The notes beneath the pieces are model-generated. The model did not search any database. It had not been told where the DNA came from and saw nothing but the letters and a program-made list of their open reading frames with translations. This document shows positions 44,966-56,599 of a stretch of DNA of 64,000 bases, piece after piece. Source of the stretch: Diabrotica undecimpunctata. Taxonomy: Eukaryota; Arthropoda; Insecta; Coleoptera; Chrysomelidae. Location of the stretch: the NCBI RefSeq assembly GCF_040954645.1, contig NC_092806.1:1364001-1428000 (forward strand), in the 5' to 3' direction. Within the stretch, counting starts at the first letter, position 1. Each line of letters begins with the position of its first letter. A program made the position numbers and the translations under genes.

Positions 44966-46146
44966 AAAACTCTTAACATATGTTAGGAGGTATACCTACT
45001 ACATGACAAATGTGTTGAATATAACATACCTAATTACAACTTGTACATCGATTTCAAACAGGCGTTTGATGGAGTAGATCTACAAAAGATGTTAAAGCAA
45101 TTATCTATGTTGGGGATACCCAATAAGTTGGTTAAACTTATACGAATGACTCTGGAGGGTTCCAAAGCTATGGTGAGAATAGATGGAGATATGACGCAGG
45201 CCTTTTATATTAAAAATGACGTTATACAAGGTGATGCCTTATCAACAACACTTTTTAATCTAACTTTAGAAGCTGTTGTTAGAAAACTCTATATAAACGG
45301 CTGTATTAATACAAGATCAATGCAAATATGCGCATATGCGGATGATGTTGCCATAATAAGCCGTAACAAAAGGGTATTAAGCGAAAAAGTTATAGAACTG
45401 AAAGGAGAAGCTGCTACGTTTGGTCTATATATAAATGAAACAAAAACAAAATATATGAAGTGCACAAAATTAAATGAACATGAGAATCTGAAGGTAAACA
45501 ACCATACCTACAAATATGCCTCCACTTTTATTTACCTAAGCTCAATAATAAATGACAACAACAACATCAGTCAAGAAATACAAGCACGGATTCTTAGCGG
45601 TAATAAGTGCTTTTATGCATACAAAGACTTAATGAAAAGTAAGTTACTAAATCGTGAGTCTAAGCTTAGAATCTACAAAACAGTAATTAGACTAGTGGTC
45701 ATATATGGATGAAACTTAGACCCTCTCAACCAATGATGAAAATCAACTGAGAATATTTAAGCGCAAAATACTAAGGAACATATTTGGACTAACATAATGC
45801 AGCGATGATTCGTGAAGAATTAAAATGAACCACGAGCTGGATGAACTAATGCAGAGCGCAGATATTGTAAGATTTGTAAAGTCACAAAGACTAAACTGGC
45901 TTCTTCACCTAGAAAGAATGCTAGATAATCGAGCTCTTAAAGTAGTCCAGAGATGGAAGCCCCAAGAAAACAGAACAAGAGGAAGGTCCCGTAAAAGATG
46001 GATAGACGACGTAGAGAGGGATCTTAAAATCATGAACAACAGGCAGTGGCGAAGGAAAGTATCCGACAGGAAAGAATGGAAGAATATTTTTAAGCAGGCC
46101 AAGACTCAATAAAGGGTTGTAGCGCCATTAGAAGAAGAAGAAGAAG
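44966..46146 (+). mobile_element. 5'-truncated RTE-like retrotransposon with target-site duplication
   Basis: ATCTGGGTAA occurs at 44956-44965 and again at 46147-46156, directly after a (GAA)n tail (about 46127-46146), marking the insertion. Inside, the plus strand reads HDKCVEYNIPNYN and LYIDFKQAFDGVDLQKMLKQ, GDALSTTLFNLTLEAVVRKL, ICAYADDVAIISRN (catalytic YADD), LYINETKTKYMK, YLSSIIN, LRIYKTVIRLVVIYG; a frameshift and stops at 45712-45830; then LDELMQSADIVRFVKSQRLN, RTRGRSRKRWIDDVERDLK. RT plus C-terminal domain, no endonuclease, so 5'-truncated on arrival and later mutated. Confidence 0.9.
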
Positions 46147-46156
46147 ATCTGGGTAA

Positions 46157-46925
46157 CAAAAATCTAAAATTCGGGTTATAGTAAAGTTAGTCAACATAGG
46201 CTTTAAAAAAGTGGATAAGACGTGTTGTCTCCGAACAGCAGAAGTTGACGGAGCTTTTTACGCAACTTTTAAGTAACGTTGTTGTTGTTGTTTGTTTGTG
46301 TTTATATGACTGCGGACACTAAATCCATTCGCCAATCTTACTAAGTAACGTTAACTACCGGGAAGCCTGAAAAGTTGCATAAATGTTGTTTGACAATTTA
46401 ACGAATGAGGAGAAAGTAAAGCAAAGAGGATGACAAGAAAGTATTTATGATAAGGGCTAGGTAGAACTACAATTCTTCTTCTTAAAGTACCTATCCGTTT
46501 CATATGTTAACGAACATCACAACAATCTGTACTTTGCACAATAATGCTCTGAAAATATGTGTGGTTCTCCTGTTGCGATTTAAAGTTATTGTCAGTTTTT
46601 ATTTGAGGTAATAATAATTTTTTCTTTTATGACTTTTAATGCTGTGATACAAAGCATTTAAGATTTAACACAAAAATTATTTTTTAATAAATTTATTAAA
46701 TGGTTTTTTTAACAAACCTACCATAGAATTCTAAAGGGGCCAAACTGGCCCTATGTCAGTTATTATCGTTTTCTTGGAAATTCGACTATTCTTTCTTTCA
46801 ACTTTTTGTCAGATAGGTAAAATTATTGATAATTTCTTTAAATTGGGTTTTTAATTAAAAAACTTGGGATCAAAATGATCAATTTATGCTTTCTAGCCTA
46901 GGTATATATGCTAAGCCAGACTTTT
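46157..46925. other. Spacer
   Basis: TTGTTGTTGTTTGTTTGTG at 46279 is a short simple repeat. No gene recognised. Confidence 0.3.
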
Positions 46926-46929
46926 TAGT

Positions 46930-47490
46930 GTTAAATCAGGTACGTAGATTTTTATCTGGAAGATCTTTTGTCTTTCTGTTCCTCGTTTTCCTTATACTTT
47001 ATCCTGTAAAATTAGTTGCAGCAATCTATACCTATTCATTATTCTTCAGGACGTGACTGAGGTATTTAATTTTGGCTATTTTTATTTGATTAACAACTCC
47101 TTTTACGTGGACAGTAAAAAATATCTTCGAGATTAGACGATAAAGCCACACCCTTTGCAAGTGACATCTGTGAGAGTCTACGACTCAACTCCGTACAACA
47201 GTATAGATAGATATAACATCGTAGTAGCCTAATTTTTATGGTTATTAATAAATCATGAATTTGCATAGCTTAGTCATTTTTGACATACAGGTCTTGCCTT
47301 CTTATACTACATTTTATTTCTAGGGAATGGTCCCAATTTTCATTGAAGTTCGTACCAAGGTAGGTGTATGTTTTAACTCCCTCTATTTGTTGACTGTTCT
47401 CACTGATTCGTTCAAATTGCTCCTTCTTAGACATTAACATACATTTTGAACTACAGTTGAAAGATAAAAGATGATATGATGCAAATTCTA
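46930..47490 (-). pseudogene. Non-LTR RT thumb and C-terminal tail (family E-like)
   Basis: Minus strand: CMLMSKKEQFERIS, QQIEGVKTYTYLGTNFNENW, HSLEIKCSIRR (47450-47290), a deletion, VVNQIKIAKIKYLSHVLKN (47120-47040), frame change, RYRLLQLILQDKV, stop, GKRGTERQKIFQIKI (to about 46950). The palm with YADD is missing. Similar organisation to the C-terminus at 22840-23715 but a different subfamily. Confidence 0.7.
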
Positions 47491-49435
47491 ATACAATTGG
47501 CCTAAAAGATGAAGCTGAAATTATAAAGCCGGAAAGCGAATAAACAAGGAAGGAAGTTCGAGATCTAAGTAAAAAAGGAAAAGGAAAGAAAATGGATAAT
47601 GTTATTAAAACATGGATCAATATTGATGCAAAAGACCCGGGGATTTAAAAAATGCAAGAGAAATAATGTTAGAGAAAACGTTAAAAATACAATCAGGTAA
47701 TAACTTTCTTTTAAAATTCTTTGAAATATATATTGAAATGTATTGCAATCCCCTCGTATTTGCTAAAGCAATTGAAAAATATTTTAGTGTATTTCATTTC
47801 CCATTCGTACGTATTAAAACACCGAATTCTTCCAATTCATCTTAGCGTCGCCGAGTAAAATAAACCATTTTTAGAGTTGTTTATATTTCTTTGGTATTTT
47901 CTTTGATTTAAACTGCTTTTAGGATATTCTGCGTTTTAAATAAATATTTCAGTTTATATGTTTTGTTTATGCTAAGTCAAGCGAATGAATTTAAAAGATT
48001 ATTAGATCACTCTTGCTAAAGCGGCTGTCGGCTAAAGTCGCTTATAGTGTTAGTCAAAAATGTTTCTTCGAATTTGTATTGTTTCCTGTTTTGTTCCTTT
48101 TCATGGAAAATGTGTAGCAGTTTAATGGTTCAGTTGCAGTTTAAGTGAGGTTTAGAAGAATCATTATTTCCATCCTCGCTTTGTTTCTCCCTGGTTGTCA
48201 TCCCAGGCTTTTGGGCAGTTTGGATATAAATTGGTTCGTATTTAGAGATTTCCAATTCAGTTTTCACCCCCGAAGTTTTAGTACTTTTTTTAGTGAAATT
48301 CAGGTACTCTTTTTATGTGTTTAAATTTTAAAGTCAAAATAGACATTTTTTTTAAATAATAATTGCTTTCATAACAATTTAAATTTTAATAAAAAATATT
48401 GTAAATCTTAGGATGTGGCTATGCTGTCAATTTAATTGATCTCTGTTATAAAATTCAATGTTGACATATGACGGCTAGATTCATATTTTTGTGACATTAG
48501 CTTGTTTTGTTTTTAGAAAAGGTTAATCTTTATGAATAGTTTTATTTAGAAGGATGACTCTTTACTTGTAATAATTTTTTATTTTACACAGTTTATAGCC
48601 CAGTAACATTTGTAAGTTTTTGTAGCATCTCCCGAGTTTGTAGAAGCATAATGATATGTAAGATTTCTTTGTTATTTTTATATTTACTTTTGTGACTATT
48701 AATATAGTCTTTATGTACCATTTAATCTATGTGACTACTAATATAGTATTTTTTGTGCCATCTGTATTTTTGTAATTGTGATGAGACAATAAATGTTTTA
48801 TTTATTTCTCTGAACTATTTTGTCTTTTTATTTTAGAAAAGTCTCCTAATCATTTTTGTATTTCTAACAATTATTTCAATAGTTACAACTAGTTATTGTA
48901 ATCGTTATCATTTGGCACCTCGAAGCGGCGTCCATTTTAAATTGCTAGAGGTCCTTCCTGTTTTATTTGTTTGTCCATTTGTTCCAGAAGATTCATGTCA
49001 GTACCCCTGTGTTTTATTTTTGTAGTTGCCCCAATCCAACCCCTTGCCATTCACTTATCCATGACCCAGCTCTCCAAATAAGCCATAAGTGCCGTTCGCA
49101 AAATATCGTTTATTTTGCTTGCCCTACCACCACCCCAGTAACTTTTGCCCCAAATTTCAATTCCTTATAGCAATACCCGATGTGGTAGGCAAAATATTTC
49201 GTTACAAACTCATCCTCAAAAAGAGGATAGAGAGAAAGGGGAAGTCTGCTACAGTTTTAAAACCAAGATGGAAATTCAAAAGTAATGCTAAATAAGAAAA
49301 TATTGAGGTATTTAAAGCAAGAAATAATTTAAATAAACCATTGTTTGATAGTAGCGGAGAAAAAAATACAGAAGAAAATTAGAAAAAAGTTACAAAAACC
49401 TCAAAGTCAAGAAAAATCAGTAAATAGGTTGTTTT
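47491..49435. other. Long gene-free stretch
   Basis: 47640-48950 A+T-rich. 48950-49260 is more mixed and carries short open frames with no domain. No RNA gene recognised. Confidence 0.3.
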
Positions 49436-49439
49436 TTTT

Positions 49440-50045
49440 TGTATGGGTCTAATTGTACCTGAGATCATTAGCATTGTCTGGTTTAAATGGGTGTCCGTAA
49501 TCTTCGTGTGTACCAAGTGGGGCTGAGGACCCCCATGTGGTGCCACACAGCTTTTGGACTATATTATTTTGCGTTTTCAGTTTCACTGCTGTATTTTGTA
49601 AGTGTTCTTTAAAAGCTAATCTTTTGTCCAGAGTCACTCTAAGATATTTTGGTGTTGAGTTATGAGTGTGCAGTCTGTTTTCAAAGTGAACGGAGAGATT
49701 TTTGTTGGATTGGGCATCATTCAGATGTAAACAGCACACTTAAGTTTTCGTATTCTCCCATAACGGCAAGGCTATTCGTTCAGTATTGTTTCTGTAATAT
49801 CCATATTATTGTCTTGCTGCATTGGCCCAGTTATATGCTCAGCCAAATTTCTGCGAAGTTGTACCAGATATGTCCGCGATGTATAAATTAAACAGTAAAG
49901 GTGCCAAAATAGATCCCTGTGGCAGTACATTGCTGACCTTTATTTGGACACTATTAAATTGGCTCATTGTGACATGAAAAGGTGTGTCAATGAGATAAAT
50001 AATTGGTTCTACATTTACTAACATAGAGTTATTATAGACTGACAT
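49440..50045 (-). pseudogene. Jockey-type RT fragment
   Basis: Minus strand from 50045: VTMSQFNSVQIKVSNVLPQG and SILAPLLFNLYIADI, TSQKFG, then a decayed catalytic block (YA--NWA for YADDWA) near 49830, MDITETILNE, stop, and CCLHLNDAQSNKNLSVHFEN, YLRVTLDKRLAFKEHLQNTA, QKLCGTTWGSSA to about 49500. Motif order is that of Jockey elements (LPQGS, YADD, YLGVTLDR, GTTWG). Ends near a T-rich run at 49431. Confidence 0.85.
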
Positions 50046-52640
50046 TCACAATTTTTTTATGGTTGAAAAATATTTTGTTCTTTTTTTTTTAAATTCGATT
50101 ATTTTTTATATTGCATGCTTTAAGGTTGCATATTTTAAACAAAAAGCCCCAATATCAGTTAACCTAATATATAAATAAAAAACTGTAAAATATTTATAAA
50201 AACATCTGATTATAGATGACTAAGAATCTTAAAATAATACACAAAACCATTTATCTCTTTCGATCGTACTTGATGATATATTTCTTAACGCCCCAAGTAC
50301 CGCCGCTGATCTTTTTGCTCAAGTACAACCAATACCGATACGCCATAAATCACGGTTCGATCAGAAGTAGGAAAGTGAGACATTCGTGAAACAAACCTAC
50401 TATCTTTTGATTGATGGGTTGGTACTCGATCACCAGAATCATGTCAATGTTCGATCTCTATCTTTAGTTATCAGATGGTACTTGGAAATTCCGCTACGGG
50501 TACCAATAAAGTACCATTACCCAATTTAGTGGTAGATTTCGTTTTGAAAAATGCAAAGTTCATACGATGCTTACAGCAGTTTCGGTAATTGTCAGTAGTA
50601 TTACTGGTAGACAGCTTTTTGTATTTTATAACTGTGATAAATTTTGCCGGGGGATGTCAAAGACCGATCAAAAAGATCAAAAAAATACTTTGAAGAGTGT
50701 ATTAAACGAATAATCTAAGGAAACCCTTGAGGGAAAACACTTAAAGAACAGCACAAATTTATAAAAAAATGATTTTTAAAATTGCACTGTTAGCTGTGTA
50801 TATACAACTTAATGTATCGGAACGAAACTCTCAATTTATCTCAACAAAAGATTGAGGTTACAATTGTGTCAGAAGGTTTTATTGGTGGCGCCTCCTAAGC
50901 AGCTATAAGCAAAACTGAAAAAATAAACCTCGTATAAACCAGTATCCCTTCTGTAAGGACTGCCCTATAAGCCAATGTATTGTTTGCCTTATTCCGGCAA
51001 TAGGAGGCACGTGTGAAAATAATATTGAATGAAATATTTATTTTTTGCTTTTTGCTGTGTTAAATGACATTTTTAAAGAATTATCTACATTTTTTTAAAA
51101 TAATAATATTTAGACGTAAATAATCTAGAAATTTTCTAAAATAAGTAATCTTAATGAATGCCATATTGTTCGTTATTTCCTGCTCCATATAAATAAATCT
51201 AACGCGTAGTACCCTAATTCCTGCCTACATTTCCGTCAATCACCAACAACAACCAGATAATCACGCAAAACAACTACCAACTAGGTACTCTCCGTCGCCG
51301 TCTTCGTCTTTTTCTTTTTTCGTCGATTTCGTTATGCAAATCGCGGTAAGCGGAGGAACAGGAAGTGTATCGTTCGACTGTTCGACTAGTATCTAGTTAG
51401 TCACCATATGGTCAGAGCGTTAACCATGGCATAACGTAGCGAAAAACCGAACAATGTTTGAATATTCACGATATGAGCAGGCCTTGACAAAACAATGAAA
51501 GCACAAACAGTTCTTTTCTGTGTAAGCTTCGTTCGCAAGCAGATGACGCAATGTCGTGGCGATATTGGAAGACCGTGGGTACTTGTATAGGACAGTACCA
51601 GGAAGTTGTTCGGAAGATGTAATAAGAGTTTTTAAAAATGGGGATCGCTAGTCGGTGCCTATTAGAGGTAGCTATGGCTTGTCATTTGCTTTGGTATTGA
51701 AAGGAGAAAATGATGTTGGCGGGTAGATCGTAATAGGGCTCCGTTTCCCTTATACCGGGACTAATTCTTAATTATATATGAAAATATCTGTCTATACACT
51801 AATTTTAATATTGTTATTTAAGATTTAAAGAATAATCACAGAACATTAGAGAGGGCCAAAAGTCCAATAGTGGACATTAAAAGATAAAAAAACTTACAAT
51901 AAAGCATATGATTATTATAACAGTTAAATTATCCAGAAGAATTAAAATTTCAGAACGTTTTCGATGTTAACAGAAAGTCATTAGTAAAAACATATTAACA
52001 GTAATTAAAACTAGCCACATAACGAAGTATAATAACCCTTGACATAATCAAAATCAAAAATGTTAAAAACTTTGTGACATAAGGTCGGTGTTAGAGGATT
52101 TTAAGGGAGCATACTGATCCCTGCTCTAATCGTGGACATTAGAGCCCTACGTATGATACCAACCAACTGTTGACATAGCATTATAATATATTGCCTAGAG
52201 CAGGACAAGTCTAAGGTGCCAACCAATCAATATAAAGAATAATTGCTAAGTTACAGGTTTGTAAAAAATTGGGAGAAATAAATCAAAGAAAACCTGGTGA
52301 GGGACGACTACTCAGGATATATCTAAAAATTGGAATGATACTAGTATGATCCAAAACAGAAACTTATAGGGAGGTATAACTAACCAATCCGACACCTGGT
52401 AGGGATAAAAATAAACAGAATCAAGTTTTAGGATATGAAAAATAAAATAATTTATCTATTTACTTCTAGTTTAAAACGAAATATTGTGTTTTTTTGTCTT
52501 CTTACCTACCTCTGTCTTACGTTCACTGCCATTAGATTGCTGTACTGATATAATCCAGTCTATTTTCCTTATTTCTTGGTAATTAATCACCGTAGCAATA
52601 TAAAAAATGTGTGTTCCTGTTACGGTTAGTTCAACATAAG
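50046..52640. other. Long stretch without recognised genes
   Basis: 50280-50620 and 51190-51480 are of mixed composition (the latter with ATGCAAAT at 51334 and GGTAAGCGGAGG) and look unique; the rest is A+T-rich. No domain, RNA gene or repeat end could be assigned. Confidence 0.3.
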
Positions 52641-52680
52641 GTTTTTCTCTGTGTTAGTCTTTTTTATAGAATTAGAGTTC

Positions 52681-52805
52681 AGATTTTATTTTAGGTATAG
52701 TGCTTTTACAATTTGCTTAAATGTGTTACAACCTTTCAGGACTCATCAGAGAGCCTCAGTAGGAAGCCCTAAACGTGAAATTAAATCTTTTCCATCAAAG
52801 AAAGT
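52681..52805 (-). repeat. Hammerhead-bearing repeat, copy 2 (core mutated)
   Basis: Colinear with 36061-36182. Minus strand reads CTGATGAGTCCTGAAAGGTT where an intact motif would have GGACGAAA, so stem II and the GAAA box are lost by a few substitutions, and stem I is disturbed by two extra bases. A further trace (CATCAGAGCAACTACTGAT) occurs at 53555. Confidence 0.65.
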
Positions 52806-52859
52806 AATAATGAAATATCTTTTAAAAGAAGCATACACCGGTATCTAAGAATACTCACC

Positions 52860-53415
52860 TAAGTCTGTGTCTTCTGCACTTTACAATGCAAACAGACGAT
52901 GAGTAAATCGCTATAGGTATTGATGCCACTACTAAATATTCTCCTCCTCCTCGTATCCACTATATTCACACGGCGAGTATTTAGCCAGACTGGTACACAG
53001 TACTCTGCCACAAACTTGGAATAAATGTTCGTAGTGTGTCAGCAGATGCACTTTCTTGTAGTTACTACCATAGAGATTCTAAATAAGGATATGTCTAAAA
53101 TTGATTTTTTGTGCAGATATTTGTCAATGTTTTTTTAACGAGAGTCCTGTCTAAGATAGTTCCTAGATATTTTGGATAAGCTTGGTAGTGTAGTGCTCCG
53201 TTTCTAATGTTGACCTCTAATTCTTCGTTGGCCTTTAGGGTATTGAGAAAAACAGCTTATCTTAGTTTTATTTAAGTTGGGTATAAGGCGTCATTTTCTG
53301 AAATATTTATGTAATTTGTTGAGGTCCTTTGTCAGCAGGTTTTGAGTAATTTCAATCTGTTTGTGTTGTGCTTCTATTGCTAGGTCGTCAGCGTAGCTAA
53401 ACTTTCTTGCAGCAG
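52860..53415 (-). pseudogene. Jockey-type RT fragment with intact YADD
   Basis: Minus strand from 53410: FSYADDLAIEAQHKQIEITQ, NLLTKDLNKLHKYFRK, stop, RLIPNLNKTKISCFS, then HYQAYPKYLGTILDRTLVKK near 53180-53130, a deletion, and AEYCVPVWLN-like sequence near 52980. Catalytic Asp pair kept, but stops and frame loss abound. A different Jockey subfamily from 49440-50045. The upstream end meets the (AT)n array at 53430. Confidence 0.8.
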
Positions 53416-53428
53416 TTTCAGGTAAGTC

Positions 53429-53548
<120 letters not shown>

Positions 53549-53576
53549 GCATCAGAGCAACTACTGATTGATCCTT

Positions 53577-53995
53577 GAGGTATATACTACTTTAGAATTA
53601 AGTTTATGTGACGTTTCGATTTCCACTGCGTAAATCATTCTCAAAATACTGTCTTGTTCAATAAAAAATAAATTTGATCAATGAAATTGTAACCTTTCCC
53701 GGATTATGGATAAACTGTCTCTATGTAACTTTTTTTGTAATCTTTTGCTTGAATTTGCCGGACGTAAGTACAAGCCCTGAGTATTAGGTTATTATCTCTA
53801 TATCTTCAAAAAATTGATAGAATTTTGACAATGCGCTAGTTTTTCGTATAGAATTTCCAATGTCCTAAAATTTTGAAAGACGCTTGGCACATCATACCGA
53901 TCTATTTACTGTAATATTATTTAAAAAATATTTTTCTTAATATTTTCTCATGTGGAAATCGAAACATCAAATAAACTCAATTTTAAAGTAAAACT
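53577..53995. repeat. Inverted-repeat pair, probably Penelope-like terminal sequence
   Basis: 53580-53630 (TACTTTAGAATTAAGTTTAT ... GACGTTTCGATTTCCAC) is matched in inverse by 53952-54000 (GTGGAAATCGAAACATCAAA ... AAACTCAATTTTAAAGTA), about 45 bp at roughly 80 percent. The interior (320 bp) is A+T-rich without coding. Read on the minus strand the left arm has GATTT...GAAATC-GAAACGTCA, resembling the stem II, GAAAC and short palindrome of Penelope hammerheads but lacking CTGATGA. Confidence 0.5.
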
Positions 53996-54707
53996 GTGGC
54001 TTATTCCCATTAAAAATAGTAAATTGCATTAAGATATGACAAGAAAATAACTTCAGAACAATATAGAGAGTTTACGTTTCATGTAGAAAAGCTACTTCTT
54101 AATTTTTATATGTCAAATCGTCAGGCCGTTTTTTTGTTACCGTAAATGATACGAGCCGTTCACAGTGCTTCAGAGGGCCATGCTAAGCCGTCGGTCTTTA
54201 TAATATTTAATATTTTTAGCTTGTTTATATATTCTCTATTTGCTTTTATTGTATCTGATAAAGGTAATTATATTATGGCATAAATTTTGTTAAAAATTTA
54301 AAAATTATATAACAAATCAGACATTCAAAGTATATGTAATATATACGTAAGCAGCAACAACTTTTACTTTATATACTTAATGTGTGTTCCATGGTGACTG
54401 AGCGATGACTGCGATAACCAACACGCATGGGAGCATTATTCTACTTACTTCTTCTGTTACAAACTTACTCGCTTAGTCTGAGTGAAAAATACACACTGTG
54501 GTTAGAAATTTTAATTGGTCGTTGTTCACTACAAAACAAAACAGAATCTTGATTTATTAGGAAGTTCTTTTGTTTTGAGGATTATTATTTAGCTAACAGC
54601 TGGGAATCTCAGAAGCCATCGTACTACGTTACGTGCCGTTTCTGCAATGTTACTCAACGCATGCAAAGAAATTCTCGGTATACCGGTATACATTTACATT
54701 TTGCCTT

Positions 54708-54708
<1 letters not shown>
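53996..54708. other. Spacer
   Basis: No gene recognised; mixed block around 54360-54500. Confidence 0.25.

Positions 54709-54749
<41 letters not shown>
54709..54749. repeat. (AT)n microsatellite
   Basis: About 20 AT dinucleotides, followed by an A/G-rich stretch. Confidence 0.95.
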
Positions 54750-54750
<1 letters not shown>

Positions 54751-54796
54751 AAGTAAAAAAGAAGAAGAAAAAAGGAAAAATTATTAATATAATATC

Positions 54797-54838
54797 TTAT
54801 CACTACAGCTGTTTCGGCAGAGAGCCTTTCCCAAGTGT
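54797..54838 (-). other. Hammerhead-shaped motif in a Penelope-like 3' flank, core not conserved
   Basis: Minus strand: CACT, TGGGAAA in place of CTGATGA, stem GGC/GCC, GAAA, palindrome CAGCTG, T, AGTG pairing with CACT. The architecture equals a hammerhead but the first core box does not match, so activity is unlikely. It lies about 40 bases beyond the stop codon of the Penelope-like fragment. Confidence 0.3.
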
Positions 54839-54872
54839 TCTATTTTTACTGTGTGTTTACACTTTATAGTCT

Positions 54873-55040
54873 TTAACTGAATAGGTCGTGGAGGAGAAGA
54901 CTGTTTGTCTCAAGTTGGTCATTCAGAATTATATTTGTATTTTTTAATTTGTTAATTTCCATAGATTCTAATAAAGATAGCTTAAGACCTTTATTATGGA
55001 TGTGAGGAATTTGAAATTCGTCATTAAAGAAATTCGTTTA
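54873..55040 (-). pseudogene. Penelope-like element protein, C-terminal end
   Basis: Minus strand from about 55030: FNDEFQIPHIHNKGLKLSLL, ESMEINKLKNTNIILNDQLE, TNSLLLHDLFS and a stop at about 54873. The 'K-L-LLE-MEI-K' segment is the end of the GIY-YIG endonuclease of Penelope-like retroelements, the enzyme that nicks the target. Frame is open for all of its 50 codons. The GIY-YIG core and RT are missing. Confidence 0.6.
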
Positions 55041-55850
55041 AAGACATAATAATTAAAGAAATTATGATGTCTTTAAACTGACAAATGAGATGGCATAGAC
55101 AAAAATATGGAAGTAGAAAAGAATTGATTGGTAGAAGGCGAGGAAGATAATAGAGAGAATGGAAAAGAGATTATTGGTTTTAATACCGAAGATATTCATG
55201 GTATAACACATATATAACAGACATAACACATATATTAGACATATGTTACACACAAATATATTACAGCAGTTAGTAAGTTCTTCAGTTTGAGAAAAAGTAG
55301 TGTACTGCTACTTAATTTGTTCTGTTGGAAAATTGTATCATAAACAATTTGTCCGAGTGTGATAACAATATTCTGAAGGAAATGTTTGTTTCCAGGTTAA
55401 CATTTTGGTCTTGGAGATGGCTAGATTGTATTGGTACCAACTAAACAAGGAAAAGTACTAATTGAAGTCATGGTAGCTGTAAGCTGTGCTGTTTTCAAAG
55501 CCTGTTTGCATTGATTAACAAGAAAATTCATATTTATTTTTGGAACATTAACTAGAGAAGAAAAAAATTTAAAAAAAATTCAGAAGTCTAGTAAATTCAG
55601 ATCAACTATTTTTTTTTAATGTTAGGGATATAAGTCTTCTACTTCACAATTCGTTGTAGGTTTTTATTAAAGTTGGTAAAAGAGATTGGGCTATTGGTTT
55701 CGCTGTTTACAAACTTATAAGCATCTTTAGGCCCTCAAGAAACTAATGCTAAAATACACGGGGTATATAAATAAATGTGTATATGACAAAACAAACAAAC
55801 AGTTATTATTTGAGTAGTACAAAGGACTTAATCAATAGTCATGCAATTAT
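55041..55850. other. Spacer with a doubtful RT tail
   Basis: Plus strand 55100-55150 reads RQKYGSRKELIGRRRGR, faintly like the basic C-terminal tail of non-LTR RTs; not called. Otherwise A+T-rich. Confidence 0.25.
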
Positions 55851-55854
55851 GAAA

Positions 55855-55960
55855 AGTAGATAGAACAATAAGAATGCAAAAAGAAAAAGAGTTATTAGCC
55901 ACAATAGAAACAGCCAAAATTGAATACCTCGTTCACATTGTCGCCAGATCTGACACGTCA
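55855..55960 (+). pseudogene. Non-LTR RT C-terminal scrap
   Basis: Plus strand: IRMQKEKELLATIETAKIEY, LVHIVA. Matches the 'M-K--ELL-TIK--K--YLGHI-R' segment before the basic tail. About 35 codons, no stops; the sequence changes abruptly to an unrelated block at 55960. Confidence 0.55.
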
Positions 55961-56300
55961 CCAGCCTAAGACTGACCAGTACGCATTTAGATCTGCGCAT
56001 GTCTCACCTCTCGGCCTTCTGATTGGTCCCCGAAGTTATTCTATTTTCTAATTGGTGAGTTAAGGGTCACGCCCCTTTTTCACACTCACCAAGGTGACGA
56101 AAATGCGATAAAAGACGGTGCACTTTTTCAGAAGGGCTATTCGGTTTGAGTCTGAAATCTAGATATGACCTCTGGTTGGGGAATACCCATCAAAATTTAA
56201 ATCACTAGTTTCTTTTACCTTAGAAGGGAATTCTCTTCTGCCTGCTTCTATTTCCAGCTTGGTATTCTTTTCTGAATATTTATTTTATTATCTGCTTTAT
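55961..56300 (+). promoter_or_regulatory. GC-richer promoter-like block (LTR or host promoter?)
   Basis: Stands out by base composition. Contains GATTGGT and AATTGGT (inverted CCAAT boxes) at 56021 and 56059, CACGCCCC at 56071, GATAAAAG at about 56109 as a TATA-like box, and TTCAGAAG about 20 bases downstream as a weak initiator. It could be part of a retroelement LTR; no TG...CA boundaries with duplicated flanks were found. Confidence 0.3.
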
Positions 56301-56599
56301 GTTACAGGAATAACTTCATTTAATTGTGTTTTTTCTATATTTGTGTATTTCTATAACCATTTTCACCATATTTATATCTGCTAATATATTATTATTACTT
56401 ATTTTTGGTGTGCATTTTTTTTTCTTCTGCATTCTGATACTCTCTGGACAAAAAAAAAATATACACAAACATTTAACACAAATATGAAAATTATTATAAG
56501 CTTCACATTCAATTAAAATTTAAAATGCACTTCATTACCCCTAGTACGGTCTGAGAGTGTTAAAGGATATAAAATGAGGGTTTTTTTTAAATTCCCATT

